The notes under the pieces: generated by a model
Told to the model about the DNA's origin: nothing
Databases searched by the model: none
The model's input: only the letters and a program-made list of their open reading frames with translations
Origin: UBA7702 sp040776805
GTDB lineage: Bacteria; Bacillota; Dehalobacteriia; UBA7702
NCBI GenBank assembly: GCA_040776805.1
Contig: JAXGZS010000005.1
Coordinates: 62,001 to 126,000, forward strand
DNA length: 64,000 bases
Direction of reading: 5' to 3'
Made by a program: the position numbers and the translations under genes
Part shown: positions 47,625-56,328 of the stretch, piece after piece
Layout: every line of letters begins with the position of its first letter
Numbering within the stretch: position 1 is the stretch's first letter

Positions 47625-47730
47625 AGTACCACTCCTTCCTTACTTCAGGGCTATATTTTGTTTTATGCTATATTATTCGCCCTGTTATCAAAAAACCCTT
47701 GTTTTTTCAGAGGATTCTTTCACCGCCGCA

Positions 47731-48264
47731 TCATCTACAAAAGGACTCTTTATAGCGGTCGATGCAGTAAGCGATGATCTCCTTGGCCTTCTCGCCATTA
47801 TAGACGCCTCCCACTTCCACTTTTTTTCCTTCGAGATTCTTATAAACGGAGAAAAAGTGCATCATCATATTGTAAATATGGTGGGGCAGTTCATCGATAT
47901 CCCTATAATCGTTGTACATGGGATCGTTAAAGGGTACGGCAATGATCTTTTCATCCTGTTTGCCGTTGTCCAACATCGTAATAACGCCGATGGGATAACA
48001 GCGCACCAAAGTCAAAGGGCGAATCGTTTCGCTGCAAACCAACAGCACGTCGAGGGGGTCGCCGTCGTCGGCGTAGGTACGGGAAATAAAACCGTAATTC
48101 GCCGGGTAATGGGTGGAGGTATGGAGCACCCGATCAAGAATCAGCGCGCCGGACTCTTTGTCCAGCTCGTATTTGGATTTTGTGCCTTCTTCAATTTCAA
48201 TCACGGCGATAAAATCGTCAGGATTGATTCTGCTGGGGTTGATATCGTGCCATAAGTTTGACAT
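47731..48264 (-). CDS. ppa: Inorganic pyrophosphatase, family I
   Basis: This 177-residue protein has the family I signature DDGDPLDVLLV. It also has EIEEGTKSKYELDKESG and STHYPANYGFISRTY, with conserved metal-binding acids. It hydrolyses pyrophosphate to drive biosynthesis. A second, membrane-bound pyrophosphatase (hppA) lies at 61416-63497, so this organism can both discard and recover pyrophosphate energy. The gene sits between hpf and comF, an unusual insertion in the conserved order. Confidence 0.95.
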   Translation of the reverse strand: MSNLWHDINPSRINPDDFIAVIEIEEGTKSKYELDKESGALILDRVLHTSTHYPANYGFISRTYADDGDPLDVLLVCSETIRPLTLVRCYPIGVITMLDNGKQDEKIIAVPFNDPMYNDYRDIDELPHHIYNMMMHFFSVYKNLEGKKVEVGGVYNGEKAKEIIAYCIDRYKESFCR

Positions 48265-48508
48265 AGCTCCTCCTTTTATTGGAACGGGGGCGATAGCTCT
48301 TTTTTCTGCTTATTTTACCACATTGCGACAATACCTTCAATCAGAGAATTGGGGAAATCTCCACGATTTTTGTGGATAATGTGCATAAATTTGTTAACAA
48401 CCTGTTCCGGGCAATTTCATGCGTTGCATATTTGCATATTTCTCCCTTTTTCCGCCAAAAAGATACATCATTTCATTGCTTTTTGCAAAGTTATCCTCAT
48501 CTTTGCCT

Positions 48509-49342
48509 TCATCTTCCCCGCTGTGTTTTTCCCGCGGCAAATGCGACAAAAACGACCTTTTTCGCGCCGCCGGCGCGTAAAACAGCGTCGCCTTCTTTCA
48601 TCGTGGCGCCGCTGGTAATGACGTCGTCGACGAGGAGGATGCGCTTACCGCCAAGTTCCATAGGGCGATCAAGGCTGAAGGCGCCTTTCAAGTTATGCAG
48701 CCGTTCCCGGTAAGTAAGAGCCGTTTGGCTCACGGTTTCCGCCCTTTGACAAAGCAGATCTCCGGCAAAGGGCAGAGACAATGTTTTGGCGATCTGCTGC
48801 GCAAACACCGCCGCTTGATTGTAGCCGCGCTCTCTAAGCCGTTTTTTGTGCATCGGTACCGCGGTAACGAGGTCGTAATCGGCGGCATCGAGGTTGATTT
48901 GGGTGAAAAACAGTTTGGCCATGGTCTCCGCGAGATCGCGGCGGTTGTTGTATTTCAGCTTTTTCACAAGAACGCCGCTGTCTTCATCATAGGGGAAGGC
49001 GGCAAAAACGCCCTTTTTCCTATAAGACGGCGTTTTCAGAAAACAGTTGGGACAAACTTTAAATTGAACGGGATAAAACGCGCCGCAGCTTTGACAAAAA
49101 ACCTCCCGCTCTCCGTTGGCAAACATGCGCGCAAGACAGCGGCGGCAAAGCCCCGGATATTCCGGGATCGCGCTTTCGCCGCAAAGCACGCAACGGGTAG
49201 TGGGCCAAATGATTTTGGCCAGAAAAAACTTTTCCAACGGCCTCACCTGCTTTGACAAAAAGGCAACCTCGCTTTTTCCTTCACTATGATACAAAAGAAA
49301 GTGATCAAATAAGCGTTGATTCCGTCGCCTTCCTGTGATCAT
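48509..49342 (-). CDS. ComF-family phosphoribosyltransferase-like protein
   Basis: This frame of 277 residues starts at 49342, but the upper part is low in conservation. A start near residue 33 (VRPLEKFFLAKII) is possible, as an AGGTGAGG site lies there. Zinc-ribbon cysteines CVLCGES, CRRC, CQSCGAF and CPNCF follow. The C-terminal phosphoribosyltransferase domain has VPMHKKRLRERGYNQA and ILLVDDVITSGATM. ComF is used in DNA uptake, but its homologues (GntX) have other roles, so competence is not implied. It overlaps the HEAT-repeat gene's 3' end by up to 38 bp. Confidence 0.85.
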   Translation of the reverse strand: MITGRRRNQRLFDHFLLYHSEGKSEVAFLSKQVRPLEKFFLAKIIWPTTRCVLCGESAIPEYPGLCRRCLARMFANGEREVFCQSCGAFYPVQFKVCPNCFLKTPSYRKKGVFAAFPYDEDSGVLVKKLKYNNRRDLAETMAKLFFTQINLDAADYDLVTAVPMHKKRLRERGYNQAAVFAQQIAKTLSLPFAGDLLCQRAETVSQTALTYRERLHNLKGAFSLDRPMELGGKRILLVDDVITSGATMKEGDAVLRAGGAKKVVFVAFAAGKTQRGR

Positions 49343-50009
49343 TTTCCGACGCGGTTTTTTCCCGGGGAAAGTACATCGCTCTTTTCCAGGTTTTTGCGTC
49401 CATCCCCCGGGTTTTGGCCGTCTCGGTGAGATAGTCGGGGTAGGGATACACGGTCAACAGCGGATTTTCTTCGGCTTTTTTCAGCAACGCCCCGCTGAAA
49501 GCGGACAACGCCTTATCTTCGGCGACGAGCTTTGCCCAAACCGTTCTCGCCGTTTTCCCTTGCTTTAAGGCCAAAGACAGCACGGCGCCAAGATACTCGT
49601 CTTTCAAATAGGCGCAGTAGGGACTGTTCAGAAACGCGGCGATGAGCCGCAAGGCCTGTTCGCCGCCGATCGTCGCCACGGTCAAATAAGCGCCTCGCAG
49701 CAAAAGCGGCTTTTCCCGCTGAAAGAGCAGCGGGCGCAGATGAGGCAGAACCGTCTCGTCGGCGTGGAGTCGCAGCACGTTCAAGGCCCTTAACTGCCAT
49801 TCCCTTTCTTCCCGGGTGAGGACATCGTAAAGAAGCGGCAAGAGGGAGGGATCGTAACACCGTTCCGCCAGGAGAAAGGCTTTGGCGCGGACGAGGGGAT
49901 CTTCGTCCCAAAGTGCACTTTGCAAAAAGGCGGCGGCATCTTCTTTGGTTGCCGCGCCTTCTCCCATTTCGTTTAATTTCGCGATGTTTTCTTCTCTGCC
50001 CACCGTCAT
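49305..50009 (-). CDS. HEAT-repeat protein paired with the Ntn-hydrolase-like gene
   Basis: The start is the ATG at 50009 (MTVGREENIAKLNEMG), part of TAATG with the stop of the upstream gene, so translation is coupled; 234 residues. From about residue 30 it has helical repeats with LWDEDPLVRAKAFLLAERC, REWQLRALNVLRLHAD and KPLLLRGAYLTVATIGG, matching HEAT/PBS-lyase-type repeats. It has no catalytic motif. HEAT proteins usually bind other proteins. Its tight coupling to a proteasome-like Ntn hydrolase invites a cap or adaptor role, but this is only a hypothesis. Confidence 0.72.
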   Translation of the reverse strand: MTVGREENIAKLNEMGEGAATKEDAAAFLQSALWDEDPLVRAKAFLLAERCYDPSLLPLLYDVLTREEREWQLRALNVLRLHADETVLPHLRPLLFQREKPLLLRGAYLTVATIGGEQALRLIAAFLNSPYCAYLKDEYLGAVLSLALKQGKTARTVWAKLVAEDKALSAFSGALLKKAEENPLLTVYPYPDYLTETAKTRGMDAKTWKRAMYFPREKTASENDHRKATESTLI

Positions 50010-50725
50010 TACCGGGCCTCTAAGGTCTTTTTCTTCACCCAAAGGCTTTCCCCCGCTTTGAGGGCCAAAATATCCACGGGGCCGCCGACGGTTTTGGAAC
50101 GCAGCTGAAAGCGCATGGCGTCGATGGTGGTGGCGATGGCGTATTCGGCAAAATCCACCGCGTCCTGAAGGGTAAAGAGATCCCAGGGCACGGGATGGGT
50201 GGCCATGGGCAGCTCCTTGCCGCTGTTGCCTTTGACGCTGACCGGCTGAAGCAGGCGGGCAAGAACATCCACCTCCCCGTTCCAGCAAGCGCCGGGTTTA
50301 TCGTCGATGATCGTTTCGATCCGGTCCTCCGCGGGAAAAACCCGCCAAACTTTACCGACATACGTGTCGCTTTCCTTTAAAATGCCGGCGACATGAAAAG
50401 CGATTTTGGGAATCGGTTGGAATCGGCGGAAATAATCTAACAGCAACGGACCGACGTCGGCCACCGGGGTATCCTCCTGCACTTCGCTAAAGAGAAATTT
50501 TTCCAGATAACCGCTTAACGGTTTGCCCTCGCAAGCCGCTTCGCCGCAATAGGAGATCCCGGCGCCGTTGGGGGAGAGATAGACTTTATTGGACGAATCG
50601 GTATAGTGAACGCCAACGCCGCGAATGGTCTGGTTATTCTCCACTTTTTGCACGTTAAAGGTGGCGCGGCTGTCCCCCGCCAATACAATTCCCTCGTTGA
50701 CACGGATCGTTACAATCAAAGACAT
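50009..50725 (-). CDS. Proteasome/HslV-like Ntn-hydrolase-fold protein
   Basis: The ATG at 50725 follows AGGGGAGC; 238 residues. After Met the sequence is SLIVTIRVNEGIVLAGDSRAT, strikingly like HslV and proteasome beta subunits (TTIVSVRRNG...IAGDGQAT). If Met is removed, Ser1 would be the nucleophile. Asp17 falls in place and Lys46 in SSNKVYLSP may match Lys33. The middle has GISYCGEAACEGKPLSG. It is longer than HslV (about 175). No HslU or other AAA+ ATPase gene is beside it, and the HEAT-repeat gene follows directly (TAATG). The fold assignment is by eye. Protease activity is not shown, and it may be an acylase or a non-catalytic relative. Confidence 0.65.
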   Translation of the reverse strand: MSLIVTIRVNEGIVLAGDSRATFNVQKVENNQTIRGVGVHYTDSSNKVYLSPNGAGISYCGEAACEGKPLSGYLEKFLFSEVQEDTPVADVGPLLLDYFRRFQPIPKIAFHVAGILKESDTYVGKVWRVFPAEDRIETIIDDKPGACWNGEVDVLARLLQPVSVKGNSGKELPMATHPVPWDLFTLQDAVDFAEYAIATTIDAMRFQLRSKTVGGPVDILALKAGESLWVKKKTLEAR

Positions 50726-50753
50726 GATAGCTCCCCTTTCGTCGTTTCCCCTT

Positions 50754-51170
50754 TTATAAGCGTTCCCAGTCCGCAACGGTGAGCGCGGCGTAAAAACAAC
50801 CGTTTTTTATTTTTTCCTTTACCATCCCGGCATGACAAAGGGCTTTGATGGCATAAAGATTATCCTCTTCACATGCGGCGGTCAGTCTTTTTACGCCTTC
50901 ACCGCCGAAGAGCAGGTCAAAACTGAGACACAGCGCCTCAAAGGCCAAACCCTTGTCCCTTTCCTGGGGCGTGATGTAGAATGAAATCGCTTCTCCCTGC
51001 ACCGCCACGTAACCGATGATCACCGCGGTTTCCCTTGACGTCACGGCGAAGCAGCGGGAGGCGCCGTCCAAGGCGGCGACAGCTTCCCGGAGGACGGTGT
51101 CTTCGATCTTTTCCGCGTCCTCCTGATGCAGGGGACCGACGAGAATCCGCTCTGTGGCCACCGTCGTCAT
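50754..51170 (-). CDS. GNAT-like acetyltransferase fold protein
   Basis: The ATG at 51170 (MTTVATERILV) overlaps the TGA of the DUF2284 gene (ATGA); 138 residues. GYVAVQGEAISFYITPQERDKG is like the GNAT beta-strand and acetyl-CoA pyrophosphate loop. LAFEALCLSFDLLFGGEGVKRL and KALCHAGMVKE follow as in the C-terminal GNAT half. The Q/RxxGxG/A loop is degenerate here (QERDKGLAF), so binding is uncertain. It is in one operon with the DUF2284 and Ntn-hydrolase genes. Confidence 0.65.
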   Translation of the reverse strand: MTTVATERILVGPLHQEDAEKIEDTVLREAVAALDGASRCFAVTSRETAVIIGYVAVQGEAISFYITPQERDKGLAFEALCLSFDLLFGGEGVKRLTAACEEDNLYAIKALCHAGMVKEKIKNGCFYAALTVADWERL

Positions 51171-51733
51171 AAAGCAAGTTCCTCCTTGGTGAATAGAGCC
51201 GCGATGAAGGATATGTGTTCCGGCAGTTTTTGATTGTCCCATTCGAGTTTAAAGCCGAGGAGATTTTCCGTGGTTTTGGCCACGTCGAAACCGAAGCTTT
51301 CCAGGGAAGGGCGCATTTGCTCTGGATGTCGGCAAGGCTTATCAAAGAGACGGGCGCAGTAATCACAAAGATAACAGCGGCCGGCGTGAAAGGCCAGGGA
51401 ACCGGGAACGGCCTTTTCCAGTCCTAACATGATCCCATCCAGGGAGCGGCGAAAGTCCTGGGTGAGGAATTCCGCCATTTCGCCGACGGTAACGGGGTCT
51501 TTCACCATTTCCCGCAAACAGGGTTCAACGGTGATACGAATCCCGATGATATACGCGTAACGGTAAGGAGCGATTTTCGCCGTGGTATCAAAAGCAAAGG
51601 GCGGACAGCACCAAAGATGGCGGTACCGCGGGCATTCTTTACAATATGCGATGAATTGTTTTTCGTCACGATAGTCTCCGCAATAGTCTGCCAAAGAAAT
51701 GCAGACCGCTTTGACTTCTATGTTGTTAAACAT
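51167..51733 (-). CDS. DUF2284 predicted metal-binding protein
   Basis: The ATG at 51733 (MFNNIEVKAVCISL) has AAGGCG upstream; 188 residues. CKECPRYRHLWCCPPFAFD and CYLCDYCARLFDKPCRHP, with spaced cysteines, are the DUF2284 pattern and could bind a metal or cluster. The function is unknown. It is the first gene of the run DUF2284 - GNAT - Ntn hydrolase - HEAT - (comF), all minus strand and overlapping or nearly so. Confidence 0.82.
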   Translation of the reverse strand: MFNNIEVKAVCISLADYCGDYRDEKQFIAYCKECPRYRHLWCCPPFAFDTTAKIAPYRYAYIIGIRITVEPCLREMVKDPVTVGEMAEFLTQDFRRSLDGIMLGLEKAVPGSLAFHAGRCYLCDYCARLFDKPCRHPEQMRPSLESFGFDVAKTTENLLGFKLEWDNQKLPEHISFIAALFTKEELAL

Positions 51734-51876
51734 AAGAAACGCCTTCCGTTTTAAAATCAGTTTTACTTTTTTATCATACCCCAAATTCAGCTTTTTTGCA
51801 ACCGCTCCTGCCTTTTTTTGAAGGACTTCCTCCAGTTTCCGCGAAAGTATGAAAAAACAGAAAGCAAGGTGCCTTT

Positions 51877-53061
51877 ATGAATCAAACGATCGCGGAAGAA
51901 ATCGCGTTATACGACAGATACGATACGGACAGTGAAAAATGGGATGGTCTGGCAGCAGTTTTTAAAGAAAGAAATCTGTTGCCTTTGTGGGTGGCGGATA
52001 TGGACTTCCGCTCCCCTCTACCTGTCCGGAAAGCGCTGCAAACAGCGGCGGAAAAGGGCGTTTTCGGCTATGCTATCCCGCCAAAAGCCTACGGCGAAAG
52101 CTTTATTCGCTGGGAAGAAGAGCGCCACGGTTACAGGATCAAGAAGGACTGGCTGCGCACAGCGGACAGCGTGGTCAGCGGTATTCACCAGCTGATTTTC
52201 GCCTTAACCGGCGAGAGCGACGGGATCATGGCCATCACGCCGGTCTACCGTCCCCTTTTCGGCGCCATCGAGAAAACAGGGCGAACGCCGGTAATCAGCG
52301 AACTCCGTGAAGAAAAGGGCCGCTATCACCTGAATTTTGACGAGATCGAACAGAAAATCGCCGCAAACCGTGTAAAAATGCTGCTCTTCTGCTCTCCCCA
52401 CAATCCCGTGGGCCGGGTATGGCGAAAAGAAGAACTTCTGAGGATCGTGGAGATATGTAAACATCACAACGTGATCATCGTTGCCGACGAGATCCACCAG
52501 GATATTGTAGCCAGAGATCAGCGCCATATTCCCCTCGCCACCGTCGGAAACTATTCTCATCGGGTCATTACGGTCACCTCTGCGTCGAAGACCTTTAACC
52601 TTGCGGGGCTGAAAAACGCTTTCCTCGTCATGGAGGATCCCTTGTTTCGCCAAAAACATCTGGATTTTTGCGCAAAGATGGGCCTTCACGAAGGCAACAC
52701 CCTCGGCTATCTCGCGGTAACCGCGGCTTATCGCGAAGGAAAAGATTGGCTTGATACGATATTGGCCATCATCGAAGAAAACGACACGTTGCTGAAAGAG
52801 GCTCTGATCCCCTTCCCCAACCTCATTCTCTCGCCTTTGGAAGGCACGTATCTCGCCTGGCTCGATTTAAAGCAGGTTATCTCCCCGAAGGAGCTGCGAT
52901 CCTTCATGGAGAAAGAAGCGGGTCTGGCCGTCAATTACGGCAACTGGTTTTTCCCAGAAGGCAAAGAGGACGCCCATATCCGCCTCAACCTGGCCGCTCC
53001 CACAGAAACCGTATCAAAAGCCCTGGCAAAATTAACCGCCGCTTTGGCGAAAAAAGTCTGA
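51877..53061 (+). CDS. MalY/PatB-type cystathionine beta-lyase (PLP aminotransferase fold)
   Basis: This 394-residue protein has LPLWVADMDFRSP at the N-terminus, LLFCSPHNPVGRVW, VADEIHQDIV, and the PLP-binding lysine in VTSASKTFNLAGLKNAF. These are features of MalY/PatB enzymes, fold type I. They cleave C-S bonds of cystathionine or cysteine S-conjugates. AAGG precedes the start at short spacing. It is a single gene on the plus strand, opposite to its neighbours, with its own terminator. Confidence 0.9.
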   Translation: MNQTIAEEIALYDRYDTDSEKWDGLAAVFKERNLLPLWVADMDFRSPLPVRKALQTAAEKGVFGYAIPPKAYGESFIRWEEERHGYRIKKDWLRTADSVVSGIHQLIFALTGESDGIMAITPVYRPLFGAIEKTGRTPVISELREEKGRYHLNFDEIEQKIAANRVKMLLFCSPHNPVGRVWRKEELLRIVEICKHHNVIIVADEIHQDIVARDQRHIPLATVGNYSHRVITVTSASKTFNLAGLKNAFLVMEDPLFRQKHLDFCAKMGLHEGNTLGYLAVTAAYREGKDWLDTILAIIEENDTLLKEALIPFPNLILSPLEGTYLAWLDLKQVISPKELRSFMEKEAGLAVNYGNWFFPEGKEDAHIRLNLAAPTETVSKALAKLTAALAKKV

Positions 53062-53071
53062 AAGCAAAGAT

Positions 53072-53099
53072 ATCCCGTACCGCTTTCGCGGTACGGGAT
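53072..53099. terminator. Terminator hairpin after the MalY-type gene
   Basis: ATCCCGTACCGC-TTTC-GCGGTACGGGAT is a 12-bp perfect stem, 10 bp after the stop. The plus-strand T-run is missing, so it may be a weak or attenuating stop. Confidence 0.6.
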
Positions 53100-53192
53100 C
53101 AGACTGTAGACAAAATACATGCAAACGGATTTCGAACTACATGATGCCGGGTTTATGGCGTCCGGTCAGGGCGTCAAGAAGCCGCCCTGAGA

Positions 53193-54044
53193 TTATTTCT
53201 TTTTCACGGGGACATAGATATTCATCACCGCGTCTTTGCTGTTTTTGGTACCGTTCTTTGCCGTGTAGTATTCAAAGGCAAACCCTTCGTGGCAATATTC
53301 ATATGTGCCGTTTTGGTCGAGCCATTCACCATAGATGTACTTCCAGCAGTCGCGAACCACCTGGGCAAAGCCGCTAACATCTTTCCCGGTGAGGTCTGCC
53401 GGGGCGGAGGTAAAGACCGCGTATTCGGCGGCGGGAATCGTCAATGTTTTCATACCCTCGGGCACAAAATCAAAATTTTCCACCACTGGACCGAATAAAT
53501 AGCTGAGTTTTCCCGTATCTTCGGCAGCGTGGTACCAAAGGCCGATTTCCCCTTCGCTGCCTTGGGCGGCTTTGGCAAAATCCTCTTGGCTCACAGAGGA
53601 AAAATCTTTCCCCAGCCAAAAGGCGCCGGAGGTTTTAACGTCTACCTCGCCTTCGGGGGTAAACTCATAACCCACCATTTTGATTTCAGCTTTTTTTTCA
53701 AACGTTACGTTCATGCAATGGACTCCTCCTTTTTTACGGTATTCTGAAGCACAGATCCCGAATTCTTTTTTAAAGGCTCTGGAAAAACCGCTGACGGTGT
53801 CGTAACCGTAGGCAAAGGCCGCTTCCGTTACGGATTTCCCTTTTTTCAACTCTTCCCCGGCCCGCAGCAGCCGGCGGCGGCGGATATATTCGCCCACCGG
53901 CTGATCCATGGTCACGGTGAAAAAATGACAGAAGTAATGAAAGGAATATCCGCAAAGATCCGCAAGGGAACGGGGCGTCAGCTCCTCATCAAGGTGTTTT
54001 TCGATATAGGCCAAACAGTACGCGATGGTTTCCTTATGGGTCAT
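53193..54044 (-). CDS. AraC-family regulator with GyrI-like effector domain
   Basis: The ATG at 54044 (MTHKETIAYCLAYIEKH) has AGGAGGTG upstream; 283 residues. The N-terminal 105 residues hold the two AraC helix-turn-helices (SLADLCGYSFHYFCHFF and VTEAAFAYGYDTVSGFSRAFKKEFG, cited in parts). The C-terminal part (FEKKAEIKMVGYEFTPEGEV to YVPVKKK) is a GyrI-like effector domain, as in Rob and SoxS relatives. The first Trp/Tyr-rich segment may bind an aromatic ligand. Its targets are unknown. The divergent EamA transporter gene lies 139 bp away and is a candidate. Confidence 0.87.
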   Translation of the reverse strand: MTHKETIAYCLAYIEKHLDEELTPRSLADLCGYSFHYFCHFFTVTMDQPVGEYIRRRRLLRAGEELKKGKSVTEAAFAYGYDTVSGFSRAFKKEFGICASEYRKKGGVHCMNVTFEKKAEIKMVGYEFTPEGEVDVKTSGAFWLGKDFSSVSQEDFAKAAQGSEGEIGLWYHAAEDTGKLSYLFGPVVENFDFVPEGMKTLTIPAAEYAVFTSAPADLTGKDVSGFAQVVRDCWKYIYGEWLDQNGTYEYCHEGFAFEYYTAKNGTKNSKDAVMNIYVPVKKK

Positions 54045-54182
54045 CCTTTCACCTCCTGATATGATCATAACATAAAGATTCCCCGATTGCTTTTCCGTTT
54101 TTGCTGAAATCTCGTTGACTTTTCTTTAAAAAAGGTTACACTGGTATATATCCTATAAGTTCCCTATAAATATGGTAATTTT

Positions 54183-55121
54183 ATGAAAAAATCAACCGGT
54201 TTTTTATTGGCCATCGGCAGCGCGGTTCTTTGGGGCAGCTACGGTACGTTCACGACCTTTTTAGGGAAGTTCGGACTGACCAATGCCTCTACCGCCATGA
54301 TCGGCCCACTCTTTATTTTTGTTTTTTTCACCGTGGTCAACCTTCTGACCAACGGCGTCAAAAGCTACAAACTGCCGTTAAAGCTCCTGCCGGTGGTTCT
54401 CCTTTACGGCTTCTTTTCGGCAATGGACAGCTACGCCGCGGTGACGGCCTATTCGCTGTTACCCATTGCCGTGGGTTCCATCATCATCTACTGCAACCTC
54501 TTTTTGCTGATCCTTTTTTCACGCCTGCTCTTTCAAATCAAGCTGACCAAAAAGAAAGTGATCGCCTGCGCCATCGCCATCGTCGGCATCGCCCTTGTCG
54601 TCAATGTATTCCACGTCGAAGGGCGCATTTCCTTGCTCGGCCTATTTTGGGCTTTTATTGCCATGTGCTGCTGGGCGGGGATCGTGCTCTGTGAAAAATA
54701 TCTGCTCAACGCCGGACTCAAAGTCAATACCGTGCTGTCTCTCCACGGCATTATATCCCTTACTTTCTTGTTTTCGATCCACTCTCCCGCGGCCTTCGCC
54801 GAGAACATCGCCGCGGCTTTCGCCGCCTCCGGCTGGCTGCTGCCCCTGACCATGCTGTGCTTCGGCCTCTTTACGGAGATTTTCTGCTACCTAACTTTCA
54901 TGATCGCACTGAAACGGCTGGAACCGGCACTGGTACAAATCGCCTATACCTTAGACCCGGTGACCTCCTGCCTTTTGGGCATGATCTTTTTCGGGCAAAT
55001 ACTCGTGCCTGTCCAGTACGGCGGCATCTTCGTGATTTTAGCCGTTGTAACCTGGCTCCATTGGGACAGCCGCAAGGAAGAAACAAAAAGAAAGAATCAA
55101 GAAGAGGCCGCTTCCCCATAA
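54183..55121 (+). CDS. EamA-family (DMT) transporter
   Basis: This 312-residue protein has ten hydrophobic helices in two five-helix halves, with SAVLWGSYGTFTTFLGK at the N-terminus and TLDPVTSCLLGMIFFGQ in the second half. It is a drug/metabolite transporter of the EamA type, and the substrate is unknown. It is divergent from the AraC gene, which could control it. The start lacks a strong ribosome binding site. The C-terminal tail is charged (RKEETKRKNQEEAA). Confidence 0.85.
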   Translation: MKKSTGFLLAIGSAVLWGSYGTFTTFLGKFGLTNASTAMIGPLFIFVFFTVVNLLTNGVKSYKLPLKLLPVVLLYGFFSAMDSYAAVTAYSLLPIAVGSIIIYCNLFLLILFSRLLFQIKLTKKKVIACAIAIVGIALVVNVFHVEGRISLLGLFWAFIAMCCWAGIVLCEKYLLNAGLKVNTVLSLHGIISLTFLFSIHSPAAFAENIAAAFAASGWLLPLTMLCFGLFTEIFCYLTFMIALKRLEPALVQIAYTLDPVTSCLLGMIFFGQILVPVQYGGIFVILAVVTWLHWDSRKEETKRKNQEEAASP

Positions 55122-55180
55122 AAAAGGCCCATAGCGGAAATGTCCCAGTCTAATAAGGATGTTTTCAACTTTTAAGATTT

Positions 55181-55206
55181 GCCGTAGGATTTTGAAGTCC
55201 TACGGC
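55181..55206 (+). terminator. Terminator hairpin after the EamA gene
   Basis: GCCGTAGGA-TTTTGAAG-TCCTACGGC followed by TTTCTTTTGCC on the plus strand, about 60 bp after the stop. It could also be the edge of the mobile-element remnant that follows. Confidence 0.65.
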
Positions 55207-55213
55207 TTTCTTT

Positions 55214-55521
55214 TGCCAAAACTGACAGGCTGAAGGATAAGGGCGCCAATCTTACAAGCTACACGGTGCTTAAAGGGCTTGAATATGAAGAAGATGACAA
55301 AATAAAGGGCGGAAAAAATATATCAGCAAGTTGCTATTCAGAACCATACCACAGTTGAGGAAGTAAAAAAAGAAATTAAATTAGCCCTGCTGGTAGGTAT
55401 GTGTAATCAAGACCCTGCTGTTCAAAAAAGGTGGAATGAGATACCTCATGATGAAGAGGTTCCAACACCGGAGGAACTTCTTATATATTTATCTTTGTGC
55501 ATAGATAAAGGAATCAATTAA
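55214..55521 (+). pseudogene. Remnant of a mobile-element gene (Spo0A-C-like HTH fragment)
   Basis: No start codon or ribosome binding site is present. An open stretch from about 55306 reads EKIYQQVAIQNHTTVEEVKK, then ALLVGMCNQDPAVQKRWNEIP, then PTPEELLIYLSLCIDKGIN up to TAA at 55519-55521. That resembles small Spo0A-C-terminal-like proteins often carried by conjugative elements in Clostridia. A different frame upstream (LKDKGANLTSYTVLKGLEYEEDDKIKGG, cited in parts) looks coding-like too and may be a piece of another gene. The region is AT-richer than its neighbours, so it seems acquired and decayed. The family call is from memory and could be wrong. Confidence 0.5.
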
Positions 55522-55608
55522 CCTGCAGCCTTTCAAAATCCAAGATGCACATAAATGATCAATCGCATTACTTGTAGAGGAATGAAAAAGGAGCCGTTCT
55601 TTTATACA

Positions 55609-55652
55609 AAAGGAGCGACCCCGCGGCTGATGCCGCGGGTCGCTCCTTTTTA
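55609..55652. terminator. Bidirectional terminator after rubrerythrin
   Basis: AAAGGAGCGACCCCGCGGC and GCCGCGGGTCGCTCCTTT form a long stem with one bulge, with A-run and T-run on the two sides. It lies 3 bp past the rubrerythrin stop on the minus strand. Confidence 0.85.
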
Positions 55653-55654
55653 TA

Positions 55655-56185
55655 CTATCTGACTTTTCTTTCAAAATAGGCCTGGGGATGATCACAGACG
55701 GGACAGACATTGGGCGCGGTTTTGCCTACATATTCATGGCCGCAGTTTCTGCAAACCCAAAGCACTTCTTCCTTGTCGGCGAAAACAGAAGCTTCCTCCA
55801 CGGCGGCAAGGTATCTTTTGTATCTTGCTTCGTGATGCTTCTCCACATCGGCTACGGCTTCGAACAAAGTAGCCAGTTCATCGAAGCCTTCTTCTTTGGC
55901 TTCTTTGGCCATGCGCGGGTACATATCCGTGTTTTCGTAATTTTCACCGGCGGCGGCAGAGGCCAAATTTTCCGCGGTGGTGCCGATACCTTCTAATTTT
56001 TTAAACCAAATTTTAGCGTGTTCTTTTTCGTTGTTGGCGGTTTCTTCAAAAATGGCCGCGATTTCCTCATAGCCTTCTTTCTTCGCCGCCGATGCGAAAT
56101 AGGTGTACTTATTTCTTGCCTGAGATTCACCGGCAAAGGCTTCCATCAAATTCTTTTCTGTTTTGGTTCCTGCATACTTGTTCAT
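55655..56185 (-). CDS. rbr: Rubrerythrin
   Basis: This 176-residue protein has a ferritin-like four-helix domain with AFAGESQARNKYTYF, ANNEKEHAKIWF and EVADVEKHHEARYKR-like diiron ligands. A C-terminal rubredoxin domain has CRNCGHEYVG and CPVCDHPQAYF. It is a peroxide reductase used by anaerobes against oxidative stress, taking electrons from rubredoxin or NADH:rubredoxin reductase. It has AGGAGG upstream. Confidence 0.95.
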   Translation of the reverse strand: MNKYAGTKTEKNLMEAFAGESQARNKYTYFASAAKKEGYEEIAAIFEETANNEKEHAKIWFKKLEGIGTTAENLASAAAGENYENTDMYPRMAKEAKEEGFDELATLFEAVADVEKHHEARYKRYLAAVEEASVFADKEEVLWVCRNCGHEYVGKTAPNVCPVCDHPQAYFERKVR

Positions 56186-56328
56186 AATTTGTCCTCCTTC
56201 ATATCATTTTAATAGGCGTAAGCGTATTCATGATTCCTTACTAAATCATCATCGTTATCATTATAACAAAATTTCCGGTTTCTGTCAGCAGGGATTCCCC
56301 AAAAAAACTAAAATAATACCAAAGTCGG

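Noticed and set aside
48360..48400. A TTATCCACA-type DnaA box (TGTGGATAA) near 48370 as a replication origin
   Set aside because: Only a single match. No dnaA, dnaN or cluster of boxes is near. It is likely chance in AT-rich sequence.
50009..50288. A longer HEAT-protein start at 50288
   Set aside because: The N-terminal 93 residues of that frame are Arg/Gly/His-rich antisense-like sequence overlapping the Ntn gene. The TAATG start at 50009 is better.
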